From contig NZ_JACSKY010000003.1 of the NCBI RefSeq assembly GCF_018617855.1, forward strand, positions 207,511 through 271,510: a stretch of 64,000 nucleotides of DNA. Direction: 5' to 3'. Below are positions 48,690-57,268 of this stretch, piece by piece. Under the pieces are notes generated by a model. It saw only the letters and a list, made by a program, of their open reading frames with translations, was not told where the DNA came from and did no database searches. Both the position numbers and the translations under genes were made by a program. Every line of letters starts with the position of its first letter. Positions within the stretch are counted from its first letter, which is position 1. The DNA is from Exiguobacterium qingdaonense (GTDB taxonomy: Bacteria; Bacillota; Bacilli; Exiguobacteriales; Exiguobacteriaceae).

Positions 48690-49495
48690 GGTTACGGAAT
48701 ATCGGCGTCTATGTCCTACTCGTCTTGTGTGCTGTTGTCATGCTGTTTCCGATCGCCTATGCGTTCTCGATCAGTCTGATGGACGGGAAGGAAGTGCTCC
48801 AAGGACATCTGCTCCCACGAGAGCCTTCGTTTGAAAACTATGTAGCCGCGTTCGAACGAATCCCGATGTTGACGTATTTGTTGAACAGTCTAATTGTCGC
48901 ACTCCTTGTGATGATCGGGCAGGTCGTCTTGTCGAGTCTTGCGGCATTCGCATTCGTCTTTATCGACTTTAAAGGAAAAGGACTCATCTTCATGCTTTTC
49001 CTTGCGACGATGATGGTCCCGTGGGAAGCGACGATGGTACCAAACTTTTTGACGATTCAATCGCTCGGCTGGCTCAACACCGTCTGGGGTCTATCGGTTC
49101 CATTCTTCGCACTCGCGTTCGGGACGTTTCTACTCCGGCAACAATTTAAAACGATTCCGTATGAGATGTATGAGGCGTCCCAAATCGCCGGGATTAGTCG
49201 CTTCCGTTTCTTTTGGAACGTCGTCTTGCCGGTCTCGAAGACACCGCTCGTCACATTGTCGGTGTATAGCTTTTTGACGACTTGGAATATGTACTTATGG
49301 CCGCTTCTCGTCACGAACACGGAACAGGCGCGGACGGTCCAAATCGGCATCAAACAGATGCAGTCGAACGAGGTCGCCTCGGACTGGGGCGTCGTCATGG
49401 CGGCAGTCATCTTGATTATCATTCCGACGCTTGTATTGTTATTCGTAGGACAAAAACATCTACAAGAAGGATTGACGCAAGGCGCGATCAAATAA
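48686..49495 (+). CDS. ugpE: ABC importer permease UgpE
   Basis: A 269-aa permease starting MRLRNIGVYVLLVLCAVVML at ATG 48686, overlapping ugpA. Six helices; EAA loop YEASQIAGISRFRFFWNVVLP near residue 165. The C-terminal PTLVLLFVGQKHLQEGLTQGAIK is the standard ending of MalG/UgpE proteins. Followed 16 bp later by the binding protein gene. Confidence 0.9.
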   Translation: MRLRNIGVYVLLVLCAVVMLFPIAYAFSISLMDGKEVLQGHLLPREPSFENYVAAFERIPMLTYLLNSLIVALLVMIGQVVLSSLAAFAFVFIDFKGKGLIFMLFLATMMVPWEATMVPNFLTIQSLGWLNTVWGLSVPFFALAFGTFLLRQQFKTIPYEMYEASQIAGISRFRFFWNVVLPVSKTPLVTLSVYSFLTTWNMYLWPLLVTNTEQARTVQIGIKQMQSNEVASDWGVVMAAVILIIIPTLVLLFVGQKHLQEGLTQGAIK

Positions 49496-49511
49496 TAGGG
49501 GGATATGACAA

Positions 49512-50819
49512 ATGAAAAAGTTAGGATTATTCGCAGGGTTGGCAAGTTCGGTGTTACTACTCGGGGCATGTGGCAGTGAGGAAGCGACACCCGTCGCGGC
49601 GACGACAGAAGACGGAAAGACAGAGGTCGTCTTTTGGCATGCGATGAGCGGTGACTTGGAGAAGGCTCTAAACACCCAGGTCGATGCGTTCAACGCTTCG
49701 CAAGACGATTATGAAGTGAAACCGATCTTTCAGGGAACGTATGAGGAAGCGTTGACGAAATTCAATGCGGTCGCCGGTTCGGAAGACGCGCCGGCCATCA
49801 TGCAGACGTTCGAAGTCGGCACGAAATACATGATCGACTCGAATAAGATCACACCGGTCCAGGAGTTCATCGACAAAGAGGATTTTGACACGAGCGTATG
49901 GGAAGAGAACATCTTGAGTTATTATCAGGTAGACGGTAAACAATACTCGATGCCGTTCAACTCTTCGACACCGGTCCTCATCTACAATAAGGAGGCGTTC
50001 GAAAAAGCAGGGCTCGACCCGGAGAAGGCGCCACGGACGTATGACGAATTGAAAGAGGCGGCGAAAAAATTGACGACGGACGGTCAGACCGGATTTACGA
50101 TGCTCAACTATGGTTGGTTCTTTGAACAGCTCGTCGCCGCGCAAGGTGGACTTTACGTCGATAACGAAAACGGTCGCAGTGGAGATCCGACGAAAGCCGT
50201 GTTCGATGGGGAAGAAGGGCAGAATGCGTTCAATCTCATCAAAGAAATGTACGATGAAGAGACGTTCTTAAACGTCGGTCAAAACTGGGACGATATGCGT
50301 GCGGCATTCCAATCAGGTAAAGTCGCCATGTATTTGGACTCTTCAGCTGGTATTCGTACCGTTGCGGACAATGCGGACTTTGAGATCGGTGCCTCGTACT
50401 TGCCTGTACCGAATGAAGCAGAGCGTCAAGGTGTCGTCATCGGTGGCGCCTCACTCTGGATGGGCGATGGGATTGCGGAAGAAACGAAAGCAGGCGCATG
50501 GGAGTTCATGAAGCACGTGTCATCAACGGAAGCACAGGCACAGTGGCATGTCGATACAGGCTATTTCGCCATCAATCCTGATGCATATAACGAACCGATT
50601 GTCGAAGAGATGTGGGCGACATATCCACAGCTTAAAGTGACGGTCGACCAGCTCAGTGAGACGAAACCATCACCGGCGACACAAGGAGCGCTCATCTCGA
50701 CGTTCCCACAATCGCGTCAAAGCGTCGTCAACGCGATGGAGAGCTTGTATCAAGGTGTGTCGGTCGAAGACGCATTGAAACGTGCGGCCGATGAGACGAC
50801 TTCCACCTTGGGACAGTGA
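49512..50819 (+). CDS. ugpB: Extracellular solute-binding lipoprotein UgpB
   Basis: A 435-aa lipoprotein. Signal MKKLGLFAGLASSVLLLGAC with lipobox LGAC; then a family-1 solute-binding fold beginning EVVFWHAMSGDLEKALNTQ, with FNSSTPVLIYNKEAFEKAGL near 155. This matches UgpB of glycerol-3-phosphate systems (FWHSM... start, conserved Tyr/Ser region). It captures the substrate outside the membrane and delivers it to UgpAE. The next gene starts one base after its stop. Confidence 0.88.
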   Translation: MKKLGLFAGLASSVLLLGACGSEEATPVAATTEDGKTEVVFWHAMSGDLEKALNTQVDAFNASQDDYEVKPIFQGTYEEALTKFNAVAGSEDAPAIMQTFEVGTKYMIDSNKITPVQEFIDKEDFDTSVWEENILSYYQVDGKQYSMPFNSSTPVLIYNKEAFEKAGLDPEKAPRTYDELKEAAKKLTTDGQTGFTMLNYGWFFEQLVAAQGGLYVDNENGRSGDPTKAVFDGEEGQNAFNLIKEMYDEETFLNVGQNWDDMRAAFQSGKVAMYLDSSAGIRTVADNADFEIGASYLPVPNEAERQGVVIGGASLWMGDGIAEETKAGAWEFMKHVSSTEAQAQWHVDTGYFAINPDAYNEPIVEEMWATYPQLKVTVDQLSETKPSPATQGALISTFPQSRQSVVNAMESLYQGVSVEDALKRAADETTSTLGQ

Positions 50820-50820
50820 G

Positions 50821-51495
50821 ATGTTGATTTACGCACATCGTGGGTATAGCGCCAACTACCCGGAAAATACGTTGTCGGCGTTCGAGGCGGCCCTTCCGTA
50901 CGTGGACGGGATCGAGCTCGACGTGCAACTGTCGAAAGACGGTCGGCTTGTCGTCATTCATGACGAGACCGTCGATCGGACGACAGATGGGACGGGGTGG
51001 GTGAAGGACATGACACTCCAAGAGCTACGTCAATTGAAGATTGACGGGTACGAACGCATCCCGACGTTAGAAGAAGTGCTCGGATTGATCGAACGGAGTG
51101 ACGTCACGCTGAACGTCGAATTGAAGACGGATCAATACGCGTATCCGGGCATCGAACGACTCGCCTGGCTCGCCGTCGACGAGTTTCACATGACAGGTCG
51201 CGTCATCTTCTCCTCGTTCAATCGGGAGTCGCTCGTCCGGATGCGGGATGTGGCACCACATGCTCGTTTAGCGGTCTTGACGCTCACGGGAGAATCGGAC
51301 ACCGTCTCATTCGCTGAAATGATTCGAGCCGAGGCGATTCATGCGCAGACCGAATTTATCGGCTCTAAGGTATGGGAGGACATGCAAGGAACGACACTGG
51401 AGACACGGCTCTATACGATTAACGACGTGAAGGACCTGCCTCCGATTCCGATAACGGCAATTATGACAGATGAGGTCGAACGGTTTGTAAAGTAG
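50821..51495 (+). CDS. ugpQ: Glycerophosphodiester phosphodiesterase
   Basis: A 224-aa cytoplasmic enzyme cleaving glycerophosphodiesters (from phospholipid headgroups) to glycerol-3-phosphate and an alcohol. Catalytic HRGYSANYPENTLSAF near residue 5, metal ligands in GIELDVQLSKDGRLVV (E..D) near 38-53, and HDETVDRTTDGTGWV near 55. There is no signal peptide, so it acts after import, consistent with the operon. ATG 50821 overlaps nothing but begins 1 bp after ugpB. Confidence 0.92.
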   Translation: MLIYAHRGYSANYPENTLSAFEAALPYVDGIELDVQLSKDGRLVVIHDETVDRTTDGTGWVKDMTLQELRQLKIDGYERIPTLEEVLGLIERSDVTLNVELKTDQYAYPGIERLAWLAVDEFHMTGRVIFSSFNRESLVRMRDVAPHARLAVLTLTGESDTVSFAEMIRAEAIHAQTEFIGSKVWEDMQGTTLETRLYTINDVKDLPPIPITAIMTDEVERFVK

Positions 51496-51496
51496 G

Positions 51497-51527
51497 CGAA
51501 AACCCCGCTTCCAAAAGGAGCGGGGTT
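51497..51527 (-). terminator. Terminator between ugpQ and the diguanylate cyclase gene
   Basis: AACCCCGCT (51501-51509) pairs with AGCGGGGTT (51519-51527). The T tract is on the minus side (AAAA at 51499-51502), so it serves the minus-strand cyclase gene; it may also stop ugpQ transcripts. Confidence 0.8.
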
Positions 51528-51530
51528 CAT

Positions 51531-52616
51531 TCATGTCATGATCGGTTCTGGTGTGTCATAGGTCGTGACAACAACTTGATTGCGCCCTTCATGTTTTGCC
51601 TGATAAAGCGCTGAATCCGCAAGGTCGACCATCCGTTTGATGGGAAGAGAAGTTCCGTGGGCGACACCAACGGACGCCGTGATTTGAATCGGTGGGAATC
51701 CGTTCAAATAGAACGTTTCAGTAGCGATTCGTTCACGTATGCGGTTGGCCACCTTATCCACTTTTTTTGGAGTCAAATCATACATTAAAATGACGAACTC
51801 TTCGCCACCGATGCGGGCGACCGTGTCGTGACCTCGCGTTTCGATTTTCAATAGGTCGGCGAACTGTTGCAGGACGAGGTCGCCATTGCCGTGCCCGTAT
51901 GTATCGTTCACGTGCTTGAAGTGATCGATATCGAGTGCGAGCACATTGTACGGGCGATGGGTCTCTCCTAGTGAGGCAGTATACCGGTCCCAGACGCGTC
52001 GGTTGAATAACCCCGTCAAATGGTCTCGTTCAGAAGACTGTTTGTATTCGAGTGCACGTCTCGTCGTTTTCTCTAAGTCGATGGTGAGTGTACTTGAGAG
52101 GAGACCGACAAGCATGCCAACCATCCAAATGGTCAAGACGAGTGACACATACGCGGCACTCCATCCCATATTGATATAGACAGCGATTGAGATGACGAAC
52201 AGCGCCCATATGTTTAAAAAGATACTTTGAAGGAAGAGGCGTTCTAACAAAAGGCGATGAATCCAAAGCATGCCGATGCTGACGATGAAGGTAGCGATAA
52301 AGGCAATCACAGCCTGTTCGGTCACCCCAAACAAGAAGCGTGTGCTTGCGATGACAAGTGTGGCAATCAACAATGGCGACCGAGCTCCATAAAAAGCGAG
52401 CAAGACGAGTGGTAAGTGACGTAAGTCAACACGAACCGTGTCATTTGCCTCGACGGCGTTATACATCAAAAACAGACCGAGTGCACCTGCCAATAAACCG
52501 ATGATCAAGCTTCGTAAATGTTTAGACCCAAACAGGGTAGAGTGATAAATTTTTGAAATGATATAAAAACCGGTGAATGCGACACAGGCATTGAGCAATA
52601 GAACAGTGAGCGTCAT
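51531..52616 (-). CDS. Membrane diguanylate cyclase (5TM + GGDEF)
   Basis: A 361-aa protein making cyclic di-GMP. Residues 1-180 hold about six membrane helices of the 5TM-5TMR_LYT type (DLRHLPLVLLAFYGARSPL near 65-83); GGDEF domain about 195-355 with LFNRRVWDRY, ALDIDHFKHVNDTYGHGNGD and the active-site GGEEF near 268. The active site is intact. An RxxD product-inhibition site was not clearly seen in the expected place. It is transcribed opposite to its neighbours and is monocistronic; with the EAL-HDOD gene it suggests c-di-GMP signalling in this organism. Confidence 0.9.
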   Translation of the reverse strand: MTLTVLLLNACVAFTGFYIISKIYHSTLFGSKHLRSLIIGLLAGALGLFLMYNAVEANDTVRVDLRHLPLVLLAFYGARSPLLIATLVIASTRFLFGVTEQAVIAFIATFIVSIGMLWIHRLLLERLFLQSIFLNIWALFVISIAVYINMGWSAAYVSLVLTIWMVGMLVGLLSSTLTIDLEKTTRRALEYKQSSERDHLTGLFNRRVWDRYTASLGETHRPYNVLALDIDHFKHVNDTYGHGNGDLVLQQFADLLKIETRGHDTVARIGGEEFVILMYDLTPKKVDKVANRIRERIATETFYLNGFPPIQITASVGVAHGTSLPIKRMVDLADSALYQAKHEGRNQVVVTTYDTPEPIMT

Positions 52617-52700
52617 TCTTTCACGACCTTTTTCATAGACTATACGTTAACCGTATCAGTCTCCAAAATAATGTCAATCGTAAAATGTTCACCCTATATC

Positions 52701-52734
52701 AAAAAAGCAGGTCCGAAATGATTATGGACCTGCT
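52701..52734 (-). terminator. Terminator of the GH65-GH32 operon
   Basis: AGCAGGTCC (52706-52714) pairs with GGACCTGCT (52726-52734); on the minus strand six U follow. It ends the GH32 gene transcript. Confidence 0.85.
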
Positions 52735-52743
52735 GCGTGTTTC

Positions 52744-54030
52744 TCATTCGAAGGAATGAAGAATAATATTGGATACTTCGCCAGTGAGGTGATGCCGTAA
52801 TGAGTGATCGACTGGATAAATACGACTTGAAAATACGTATTCACCTTCATTTACAAAAACTTCGATGGAAGATGAATCTACAAATATACGCATGCGCTCA
52901 CATCTTTCATTGATTCGTCGTCGTTCGTTGTCTCGGGTGAGCTGGATGTGATCATCGGTTGCAGACAGTGTAACAGTGCCTTCGAAGCCACTGAACTGGA
53001 ATGTTCCTTTCACATCGAATTCTAGTTCGAAAGCTCTTCCTGTAAAGGAAGGAGATTCAAGTGGGATGGAAGATTGCCGAAGCGATTTCATTTCTTCGAC
53101 TGGCTTCATCCATAGACGCCCATTTTTTACAGTCAACTCACGAGGGATTGTCATTTGGTTCGTCCAACCTTCTTGTTGTTCTGGCCAGTCTCGTTCCCAC
53201 ATCGCATTCCAAGCGATAAGGATCCGCCTACCATTGTCGTCTAAAAAAGTTTGGGCAGCATAAAAATCGTGACCATAATCCAACTCTGTGAACGAACCGT
53301 GGGTGAAACGTGGTGTCGTCACGTCAAGATCACCTATAAAATAACCACATTGATGTAAGTTTTGATAGCGATCTCCTTCTCTTTCCATTCCTTGAGGAGA
53401 TAGTAACAAAATCTCATGCCCGTCGAGATGAAACAGGTCAGGACATTCCCACATCCACCCATGTTGACCGGTCTCACCTGCAATGATTCCTCGTTCTCTC
53501 CAATGCAATGCGTCGTCAGATTCATAAAGGACAACTTTTCCATCCGTTTCATCACGCGTCCCGAGAACCATAAAATATTGACGATCGTCACCCCACACTT
53601 TTGGATCTCGGACATGGGCGTTTCCATGTGCAGGAATCTCTGAAATGAGAGGATTTCTAACGCTTTTCTGAAATGTAATTCCATCGGTGGAAGTGGCGAG
53701 ACATTGGACTTGATGTAACGTTTCGCGTTTTTCGTCTAACCACGTGTTTCCTGTGTAATACAGATGTAGTACCCCATCCTTTACTAAAGCGCTTCCTGAG
53801 AACACGCCATCCTTGTCATAGTCATCTCCAGGGCGCAACGCAATCGGTTTATGTTCCCAATGAACGAGATTGGTCGATGTGGCGTGACCCCAGTGCATAT
53901 CGTCCCATTCGACACCGAACGGATGGTACTGATAAAACAAATGATACACACCGTTGAACTGACAGAGTCCGTTCGGGTCATTCATCCAGCCGAACGACGG
54001 AGCGAAGTGGTAGAGCGGACGATATGTCAT
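52744..54030 (-). CDS. GH32 beta-fructosidase (sucrose / sucrose-6-phosphate hydrolase)
   Basis: A 428-aa GH32 enzyme cleaving beta-fructosides such as sucrose or short fructans. Nucleophile Asp18 in GWMNDPNGL; the RDPKVW motif (transition-state Asp) near 144; acid/base Glu in WECPDLF near 198. A short beta-sandwich domain follows from about 300 (FELEFDVKG, SSSIEVFVNEGEY). No signal peptide, so it acts inside the cell. No PTS or phosphosugar transporter is nearby, so free sucrose or an oligosaccharide is as likely a substrate as sucrose-6-phosphate. It overlaps the GH65 gene by 4 bp (ATGA), so it is translated from the same message. Confidence 0.9.
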   Translation of the reverse strand: MTYRPLYHFAPSFGWMNDPNGLCQFNGVYHLFYQYHPFGVEWDDMHWGHATSTNLVHWEHKPIALRPGDDYDKDGVFSGSALVKDGVLHLYYTGNTWLDEKRETLHQVQCLATSTDGITFQKSVRNPLISEIPAHGNAHVRDPKVWGDDRQYFMVLGTRDETDGKVVLYESDDALHWRERGIIAGETGQHGWMWECPDLFHLDGHEILLLSPQGMEREGDRYQNLHQCGYFIGDLDVTTPRFTHGSFTELDYGHDFYAAQTFLDDNGRRILIAWNAMWERDWPEQQEGWTNQMTIPRELTVKNGRLWMKPVEEMKSLRQSSIPLESPSFTGRAFELEFDVKGTFQFSGFEGTVTLSATDDHIQLTRDNERRRINERCERMRIFVDSSSIEVFVNEGEYVFSSRIYPVDHSLRHHLTGEVSNIILHSFE

Positions 54031-56381
54031 ACGGATAACACTTCACTTGTGAACGTATCGAGAATGGTTTGTTTCTCCCCATAAACCTCGATTACGAGTG
54101 GTTTTGTTGAAGGGGAGCGTCGTGTGACGGTAACTTGGTCATGTGTTGCCCAAATATCGAGTGTTTCTCCTTTCCAGGCGATTGGAAAGCGTAGTTCATC
54201 CCAAGCTTTTGGTAACATTGGGGAGATGAGTAAGTTGCCAGCGGTCATCCGAACGCCACCGAAACCGTTGATGACAGCTTGCCAAATTCCACCGAGCGAA
54301 GCCGCATGAATACCAGCATCCGATGTTTTCATGTTCGGTCCAAGGTCAATCTCTGACGCTCGTCTGAACAAGTCATACGCAAGTTCTTGATTCCCAAGGT
54401 CTGAGGCGAGAACGCTATGAGTTGAAAGGGAAAGAGACGAGTCGTGAAGCGTTTTGGGCTCATAGTACTCCCAGTTGGCTCGTTTAATTTCCGCTGAGAA
54501 CAAATCCTCGAGTAAATACATTAGAATCATCACATCCGCTTGTTTTGAAACTTGAATCTCATTTACTTGTTCGAGGTTATAGTCATAAAATAGTGAGCCG
54601 ACATTCTCTTGATTTTTATATTTGGTCAAATCGATGATTTCTTTTTGTAGATATGTGTCATCTTGTGGTAAAACACCGTCTTCCCGTACTTGTGGTAAGT
54701 AAATCAAGTCAAGGACGTGGTGGAATCGTGTTTCAGCTGCTTGCAAATCGAGTTTTTCATTCAATCGCTCATACAGTTCAGGTTTTTCACGACGCAATAA
54801 CTCGACGTATTCGATTGCTTTCTGAATATTCCAGTGCGCGGTATAGTTCGTGAACGCATTGTTGTTGACGTGTTCTTTATATTCGTCTGGACCGACGACC
54901 TGATTAATTTCATAACGATTTTCAGATTCATTCCATTCAAGTCGGCTCGCCCAAAACTTGGCCGTGTCGATCAAAAGTTCATATCCATATCGATCCATGA
55001 AATCTTGGTCACCTGTGACGTGATAATACTGCCAAGCGGCGAAAGCAACATCTGATGTGATGTGTTGCTCGATAAAGCCGGACCAAATTTTTGTGGCCTC
55101 GCCAGTCACGATGTCTGCCGCACCCCAAACGGGTGTCACTTCTCCATCGTCTAGCCATGCTGATTCCCATGGGAACATCGCGCCATCGTATCCATTTTCT
55201 TTCGCCTTTCGATGCGCTCCAGGTAGCGAAAGATAACGATACTCAAGCAAGCTACGAGCGATCGTTGGATTCGTGTACGTATAATACGGCAAAATAAAGA
55301 TTTCCGAATCCCAGAATGTATGACCTTTATATCCTTCGCCGGACAAACCTTTCGCTCCGATATTCATCCGATTGTCGTGTTTCGGTGTCATGACCGCAAG
55401 GTGATATTGAGCAAATCGGATGGCTAATTGATCGAACATTTCTTTCGAGCGGATGGTAATGGGCGTACGTGACCAGACCAATTCGTCAAAGGCCTGAACA
55501 TGGTCAGCGAATAAACAATCATATCCTTTTGCCTCGACTTCACGTGTCGCATTCAATGCAAAGCTTGCAAGCTCCTCTGTCGTATCGGCGGTCATATCGT
55601 GATCACGGGAAGTGAAGATTGTCGAATACTTCTCGATCGTCAACGTTTCATTCGCAGGGATGTTCACATCCGAGTAGTCAAAGAAAATTTGACGACGATC
55701 CATCTTGATGATGGACATCGGTTCAATCGATTCACGTTGATGGAATCGGTGGACACTGTGAAACACAAAATCGATGCCGGATTCTGTCGTCGTCTGAATC
55801 TGTTGCATGAAACGTCCATCGTATAGGCGTTTCGTTCCTTCTAAAAAGTGTTGAACTCCACTGTTTGTCATTTGTCCATTAATGCCTGAAGTGAGTGAAA
55901 GCGTACTGTCTTGTTTCGGTGTAATTGTCACGCGTTGAGCAATCACATGCAAATGAGCCATCGATACGAAACGGCGGAAAGTTAGGTCATAGACATTTCC
56001 GTCAGGGCTTTGCCAAGTCACTTCGCGTACGAGTTCAGCTTTCTTTAGATTGAGTGTACGACGATATGTGAGAATCGTCCCTTGCGTCAAATCAAAACGA
56101 ACCCCGTTTAACTTGAACTCCATCCATAGAATGTCCGCTGCATTCGGAAGTTCGGTCACTTCATTCTCAGCGAACTTATTAAATGTTCCTGCCACGAATA
56201 AATTGCGCTTTTCATTCGCATAGTGTTCTTCGGTTACAGAACGTAACCCCATATATCCATTTCCGAGGGAGAAGATCGCCTCTCCTTTTCCAAGCCATTC
56301 TGTACGAAACCCGTCTTCCGAAACGAGCCAATGTTGTAAATCTCCAGTACCAGTCGTATAGTTCATCAAAGTGTTCGTCAC
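54027..56381 (-). CDS. GH65 disaccharide phosphorylase (maltose/kojibiose/trehalose type)
   Basis: A 784-aa phosphorylase that splits an alpha-glucobiose with phosphate to beta-glucose-1-phosphate and glucose. Starts at GTG 56381 after GGAGG. N-terminal beta-sandwich about 1-270; (alpha/alpha)6 barrel about 310-690 with GEGYKGHTFWDSEIFILP near 355, catalytic acid Glu in VVGPDEYKEHVNNNAFTN near 490, and QKADV-like VSKQADVMILMYLL near 595; C-terminal sandwich. Context (malEFG, beta-phosphoglucomutase, LacI, DUF1189) is that of B. subtilis mdx with YvdK maltose phosphorylase, so maltose is the best guess; kojibiose, nigerose or trehalose remain possible. Promoter carries the palindromic operator at 56431-56448. 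Confidence 0.9.
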   Translation of the reverse strand: MTNTLMNYTTGTGDLQHWLVSEDGFRTEWLGKGEAIFSLGNGYMGLRSVTEEHYANEKRNLFVAGTFNKFAENEVTELPNAADILWMEFKLNGVRFDLTQGTILTYRRTLNLKKAELVREVTWQSPDGNVYDLTFRRFVSMAHLHVIAQRVTITPKQDSTLSLTSGINGQMTNSGVQHFLEGTKRLYDGRFMQQIQTTTESGIDFVFHSVHRFHQRESIEPMSIIKMDRRQIFFDYSDVNIPANETLTIEKYSTIFTSRDHDMTADTTEELASFALNATREVEAKGYDCLFADHVQAFDELVWSRTPITIRSKEMFDQLAIRFAQYHLAVMTPKHDNRMNIGAKGLSGEGYKGHTFWDSEIFILPYYTYTNPTIARSLLEYRYLSLPGAHRKAKENGYDGAMFPWESAWLDDGEVTPVWGAADIVTGEATKIWSGFIEQHITSDVAFAAWQYYHVTGDQDFMDRYGYELLIDTAKFWASRLEWNESENRYEINQVVGPDEYKEHVNNNAFTNYTAHWNIQKAIEYVELLRREKPELYERLNEKLDLQAAETRFHHVLDLIYLPQVREDGVLPQDDTYLQKEIIDLTKYKNQENVGSLFYDYNLEQVNEIQVSKQADVMILMYLLEDLFSAEIKRANWEYYEPKTLHDSSLSLSTHSVLASDLGNQELAYDLFRRASEIDLGPNMKTSDAGIHAASLGGIWQAVINGFGGVRMTAGNLLISPMLPKAWDELRFPIAWKGETLDIWATHDQVTVTRRSPSTKPLVIEVYGEKQTILDTFTSEVLSV

Positions 56382-56402
56382 GATGTAACCTCCTGTATAA
56401 TA

Positions 56403-56412
56403 AAGCGCTTTC
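56403..56412. promoter_or_regulatory. cre-like palindrome downstream of the GH65 promoter
   Basis: AAAGCGCTTT, a perfect 10-bp palindrome inside a sequence (TAAAGCGCTTTCTT) close to the CcpA cre core. It lies just downstream of the predicted GH65 transcription start, so bound CcpA would act as a roadblock. Not a confirmed site. Confidence 0.4.
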
Positions 56413-56425
56413 TTGATTCGACCTC

Positions 56426-56454
56426 ATTCTATCCGAAACGTTTCGGATAATCAA
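56426..56454 (-). promoter_or_regulatory. GH65-GH32 promoter with operator in its spacer
   Basis: On the minus strand: TTGATT (56454-56449), a 17-bp spacer, TAGAAT (56431-56426). The spacer is nearly filled by the palindrome ATCCGAAACGTTTCGGAT (56431-56448), a LacI-type operator. The identical core CCGAAACGTTTCGG sits in the malE promoter. Confidence 0.75.
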
Positions 56455-56538
56455 TAGCATTTTTTATTATATTTTCTTTTATTTGCAATTGAAACGTGAT
56501 TAAATGGGGTCAGAAACGTTTTAGGAAAGAGGGTCGAC

Positions 56539-57252
56539 ATGGAGCAACTGATTGCTAGTCTTGGGTTTCAATTCGATAAAGTGAAAATGTGGAGAACGCA
56601 GTCTATCTGGAAATCATTTTTTTATGTAGTAATCGCGGTTCTTTTAGCGAACATGATCGTATACAGTGTGAAATGGACAAACCAATCTGCAGTAGGTCAG
56701 GAAGAGCTACCGTCTTTTCGTATTACTGAAGACGGCCTTCGTTACAATCAAGCGTTTTCGTTCGACGTTTCGGTGCTGGATTTGACGGTGATGGTAGGAG
56801 ATGAAAGAGAGACGAACGCACGGCAGGCGTTAGTGCTAAGCGAAACAGGTTGGGCACTCAAACGAAGCGGGGTCGAGACGGATTTGAATAGTTATCGATC
56901 CTTGCTGGATTTTGTGGGAAGGTCGGATGTGACGGAGCGAGATGTATATGCTCTGTTAGAGGAGTTGAACTGGTTCTATCCGATTTATATTTATGGGGCC
57001 ATCTTGTTTGACTTGGTCCTTCACCTTCTGCTTCTTTCATTATTGGCGCTTGCGGGGCTCGGGTTTCGGCGCTTTGTTCCGATTCGTTATAAAGAAGCAT
57101 GGACGATTACAGCATACGGCATTACAGCACCGCTTTTCGTGCGAACAGCGATCGCGCTGTTGCCGATCAACGTGCCGATGTTGTCCGTATTGTATTGGGC
57201 AACTGTCGGAATATTCGCTTTCATGACAATCCGAAAAATCGGCGATGACTAA
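56539..57252 (+). CDS. DUF1189 membrane protein (YvdJ-like)
   Basis: A 237-aa membrane protein starting MEQLIASLGFQFDKVKMWRTQ. Helix about 25-45 (WKSFFYVVIAVLLANMIVYSV), an extracytoplasmic region about 46-150, and three or more helices about 155-230 (YIYGAILFDLVLHLLLLSLL). This is the DUF1189 layout; B. subtilis YvdJ of the same family is encoded with mdxEFG and the maltose phosphorylase yvdK, so a role linked to the transporter is possible, but function is unknown. It lies next to the divergent promoter region and ends at a shared terminator. Confidence 0.8.
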   Translation: MEQLIASLGFQFDKVKMWRTQSIWKSFFYVVIAVLLANMIVYSVKWTNQSAVGQEELPSFRITEDGLRYNQAFSFDVSVLDLTVMVGDERETNARQALVLSETGWALKRSGVETDLNSYRSLLDFVGRSDVTERDVYALLEELNWFYPIYIYGAILFDLVLHLLLLSLLALAGLGFRRFVPIRYKEAWTITAYGITAPLFVRTAIALLPINVPMLSVLYWATVGIFAFMTIRKIGDD

Positions 57253-57268
57253 TCATCGCCGATTTTTT
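57234..57268. terminator. Bidirectional terminator between DUF1189 and lacI-type gene
   Basis: AAAAATCGGCGATGA (57234-57248) pairs with TCATCGCCGATTTTT around CTAA; T tracts on both sides. The stop codons of both converging genes lie in it. Confidence 0.92.
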
